From an uncultured Prevotellaceae bacterium (lineage in GTDB: Bacteria > Bacteroidota > Bacteroidia > Bacteroidales > Bacteroidaceae), in contig OMXX01000146.1 in assembly GCA_900315105.1 (NCBI GenBank), positions 1-7,561 on the forward strand: a DNA stretch of 7,561 nucleotides. Direction: 5' to 3'. The notes under the pieces are model-generated. The model worked only from the letters and a program-made list of their open reading frames with translations, was not told where the DNA came from and made no database searches. Below, in pieces: positions 5,959 through 7,561 of the stretch. Both the position numbers and the translations under genes were made by a program. How positions within the stretch are numbered: the first letter of the stretch is position 1; the number at the start of each line of letters is the position of its first letter.

Positions 5959-7251
5959 TCAGCGAATAGGAAAAGTGGCTTTATAGATACAATCTCCAAT
6001 CTCTTCATTTTCCTCTTTGTCGAGAGGCAACTGACGAAACTGTACAATAGAGGCATCAGGAAACTCGGTCTTAAGTCTATGATAGTCAGCCATTGTCAAG
6101 GCTGGTCCGAAGACGAGGAACAACGGTTTATCAACTTCTCTAAGTTCGGAAAGAATCTTTGCATTAAGACCGCATGTATAGCATGCCAGATATCTATCAC
6201 AAACATCAACCTGCATCAAAACTGGCATTAGGCGAAAATAGGCGAGCATGGTACAGCTCTCTGCCTGACTACCAGCCAGACTTGACAGTTCAGCCTCCGA
6301 CTTCAACAAATCCACATGCCCAAGGAATGGTTTCTCTGACTTAGAAAAATGCTCCATTACAGCCTCCTGAACTTTCTGCAAGGAGAAGTACAAGTGATAG
6401 TCGCCAAAGAAATGACGGAACTGAGCATTTGAACGGTATTCCACACGAACATTGTTTTGCAGCACATCGAGCAACCGGTCAGGTCTCAGCAATGACACAA
6501 CGGCTGTCTCTGCTGGTACCTGAAATCCCACAGGAGGCTCTTCACCCATTAGCGAAGGCCAAGGCTTGAAATCATCAAGAGTATCAATCGGTGAGCCTAC
6601 CAGAGTTGTCTCCCCATTGGAAATGACACAAAATTGCAGATAGGTGCGAAGCACATAATCCTCATCCAGTTCATGCCTCATAGCCTCGTATGCACGCTGA
6701 CAGGCGGCATCGCCCTCCTCGTCAGGCTCTATGGCAATAGCGACCAGTGGCAAGGTATTCACGCAGATCACATAATCCCAAAGGAAATCCGCATCCACTC
6801 TGCCCTGCCAACACTCAACCGCACGAAATGTATTAGCGCCTACATTCTGATAGTCAATAAGTTTCATGCTGTTCTTCACCCAGTCAATCTCCCCATTGTC
6901 GTTCATCTCTCGGTAAGGATTCGGATATTCATACTCCATACCCGACTTCAGATACCCATGAAACAAATTCGTTGCCTCTTCTATTGGCATACTAAATGGA
7001 TCCTTGAAATTTGGAGGAAGACAGGCAATATCTGCGGTAAGGCCTTCTCCATAAAAGAAAGCCTCATCCTTATTTATCTGTGCAAGATCGCGTGTAAGGA
7101 AATCCACGTCAATCTCAGGATTCTGTTTGTAGCAGAACCACTTATCGTTTACTTTCATCCTGTCACGATGAAAGCACTCATACCCGAGACTACCCAGATA
7201 CTGCGACAGTCTTTTTCTGAATCCCGATAGTTTTCTTTGACCTTTTCTCAT
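5959..7251 (-). CDS. Short HsdR-like protein with lost catalytic residues
   Basis: This 430-residue protein (HsdR is normally near 1000) follows the N-terminal plan of type I restriction subunit R. Matches in order are: a GMEYEY turn (104-109); LIDYQNVGANTFRAVECW (131-148), the LIDF-NP-NN-F-VVNQF block; WDYVICVNTLPLVAIAIEPD (158-177), the RPDVVLFVNGLPLVVIELKNP strand pair; CVISNGETTLVGS and FKPWPSL (208-234); RPDRLLDVLQNNV (256-268); and YHLYFSLQKVQEAV (285-298), the YHQYFAV-K-A block. D159 is kept, but the ELK glutamate and lysine become A173 and E175. GSQAESCTM (327-335) aligns with Walker A GSGKSLTM with K changed to E331. It is therefore probably a dead nuclease and ATPase. The ATG at 7251 was chosen over one at 7377 because the promoter at 7269-7300 lies between them. 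Confidence 0.68.
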   Translation of the reverse strand: MRKGQRKLSGFRKRLSQYLGSLGYECFHRDRMKVNDKWFCYKQNPEIDVDFLTRDLAQINKDEAFFYGEGLTADIACLPPNFKDPFSMPIEEATNLFHGYLKSGMEYEYPNPYREMNDNGEIDWVKNSMKLIDYQNVGANTFRAVECWQGRVDADFLWDYVICVNTLPLVAIAIEPDEEGDAACQRAYEAMRHELDEDYVLRTYLQFCVISNGETTLVGSPIDTLDDFKPWPSLMGEEPPVGFQVPAETAVVSLLRPDRLLDVLQNNVRVEYRSNAQFRHFFGDYHLYFSLQKVQEAVMEHFSKSEKPFLGHVDLLKSEAELSSLAGSQAESCTMLAYFRLMPVLMQVDVCDRYLACYTCGLNAKILSELREVDKPLFLVFGPALTMADYHRLKTEFPDASIVQFRQLPLDKEENEEIGDCIYKATFPIR

Positions 7252-7268
7252 GATTATGATTTTGCTTG

Positions 7269-7300
7269 CTAAATTACAACTTTTCTTCGGAATCCACAAA
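7269..7300 (-). promoter_or_regulatory. Promoter for the HsdR-like operon
   Basis: On the minus strand TTTG (7300-7297), a 20-base spacer and TAATTTAG (7276-7269) give a full -33 element and a 7-of-8 match to TAnnTTTG. The transcript would start near 7262, just upstream of the ATG at 7251. This excludes the longer frame from 7377. Confidence 0.55.
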
Positions 7301-7395
7301 TAAAATCTGTTATTATTCCAAGTTTCGCTTGTGAAATATAACAAAAACCTTAAAAACACCTTCAAGTTTGCATGCATCTATGAAGCCTGCGCCGT

Positions 7396-7452
7396 CTTGA
7401 TTAAATGAAAGCCTTGTAAGCCTTTGGGCTTCCTGTCTTTCATCCAATCAAG
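7396..7452. repeat. Nested inverted repeat upstream of the HsdR-like operon
   Basis: Outer arms CTTGATT-AA-ATGAAAG (7396-7411) and CTTTCAT-CC-AATCAAG (7437-7452) pair at 14 of 16 positions. An inner hairpin (AAGCC 7418-7422, GGCTT 7427-7431) fills the loop. It may be a terminator for a neighbour beyond the window or part of the adjacent repeat cluster. Confidence 0.6.
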
Positions 7453-7458
7453 CCGTCA

Positions 7459-7561
7459 CCCTCTGCGAGGGCTGAAAGCCCGACACCTAATAGGGCAGTC
7501 CGTAAGGGCTGTTATTCTATAGATGCGTGATTAAAGGAGCGCTGTAAGTGCGACACCTGAA
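7459..7561 (+). repeat. REP-like repeat cluster, two tandem units, cut by the window edge
   Basis: Two related units, GCTGAAAGCCCGACACCTAA (7471-7490) and GCTGTAAGTGCGACACCTGA (7541-7560), match at 16 of 20 positions and are spaced exactly 70 bases. Each follows or forms a short hairpin: GGGCT/AGCCC at 7469-7481 and GCGC/GTGC at 7539-7551. Two more stems lie at 7459-7471 (CCCTC/GAGGG) and 7496-7511 (CAGTCC/GGGCTG, one G-U). Bases 7485-7503 are the exact reverse complement of 3-21. From 7378 to the window end I see no gene. Confidence 0.7.

Noticed and set aside
5668..7230. Plus-strand open frames at 5668-6231 and 6634-7230
   Set aside because: They run antisense to the HsdR-like operon, have no recognisable domains or promoter, and carry compositions typical of shadow frames.
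5959..7251. Frameshifted remnant of a full-length hsdR continuing into the 5257-5952 gene
   Set aside because: The downstream protein shows no helicase motifs or HsdR C-terminal features, and it starts cleanly with its own ATG 6 bases after the stop.
7252..7377. N-terminal extension of the HsdR-like gene to an ATG at 7377
   Set aside because: The added 42 residues look like translated leader, and the best promoter match lies within this stretch, so the transcript would start after that ATG.
1..7561. The whole window as a transposon bounded by terminal inverted repeats
   Set aside because: There is no transposase, integrase or visible target duplication, and the repeated ends look like dispersed extragenic repeats.
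7459..7561. CRISPR array
   Set aside because: There are only two imperfect units 70 bases apart, each containing its own hairpin, with no regular spacer pattern or cas gene.

Overview
The window looks like chromosomal DNA from a Bacteroidales bacterium, most likely Prevotella/Segatella or a close relative. The evidence is threefold. Most starts lack a Shine-Dalgarno sequence and have A/T-rich leaders. Three upstream regions carry the Bacteroidetes housekeeping promoter pattern (a TTG/TTTG -33 element, an 18-20 base spacer and a TAnnTTTG-like -7 element). The intergenic repeats are of kinds I associate with this group. The genus is an inference.

Left part (95-3557, all minus strand). Read in transcription order there is a PrsW-family membrane protease with its own promoter, then a hairpin-rich GC-rich spacer, a secreted and membrane-anchored DUF2167 protein, a spacer with a long perfect inverted repeat, an unrecognised lipoprotein, and a ComF-family phosphoribosyltransferase 15 bases after the lipoprotein stop. 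This is mostly envelope-directed genes plus ComF. The lipoprotein and comF are almost certainly co-transcribed.

Middle (3558-5243). A divergent intergenic region holds two back-to-back promoters, each with an operator-like palindrome in or across its spacer. The plus-strand gene encodes a 495-residue protein with an N-terminal domain resembling Imm26-type immunity proteins, a central leucine-rich-repeat region and a helical C-terminus. An unusually strong inverted repeat (14 of 15 paired, 8-base loop with seven T) lies inside this coding sequence.

Right part (5257-7251, minus strand). A two-gene operon has a 6-base gap. The first protein (430 residues) is the most interesting item: it keeps the scaffold of the N-terminal part of HsdR, the type I restriction motor/nuclease subunit. 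However, the ELK nuclease motif is replaced by A-I-E and the apparent Walker A lysine by glutamate, so it looks like a short, catalytically dead HsdR relative. The second protein (231 residues) is unrecognised and carries a basic GRP motif like an AT-hook. No hsdM or hsdS is present. The pair may be an undescribed defence-related or regulatory module, which is inference.

Edges. Both ends carry REP-like hairpin repeats sharing a 19-base identical block in opposite orientation. The right edge is a noncoding cluster of about 180 bases with several hairpins. No tRNA, rRNA, CRISPR array, transposase or integrase is seen.
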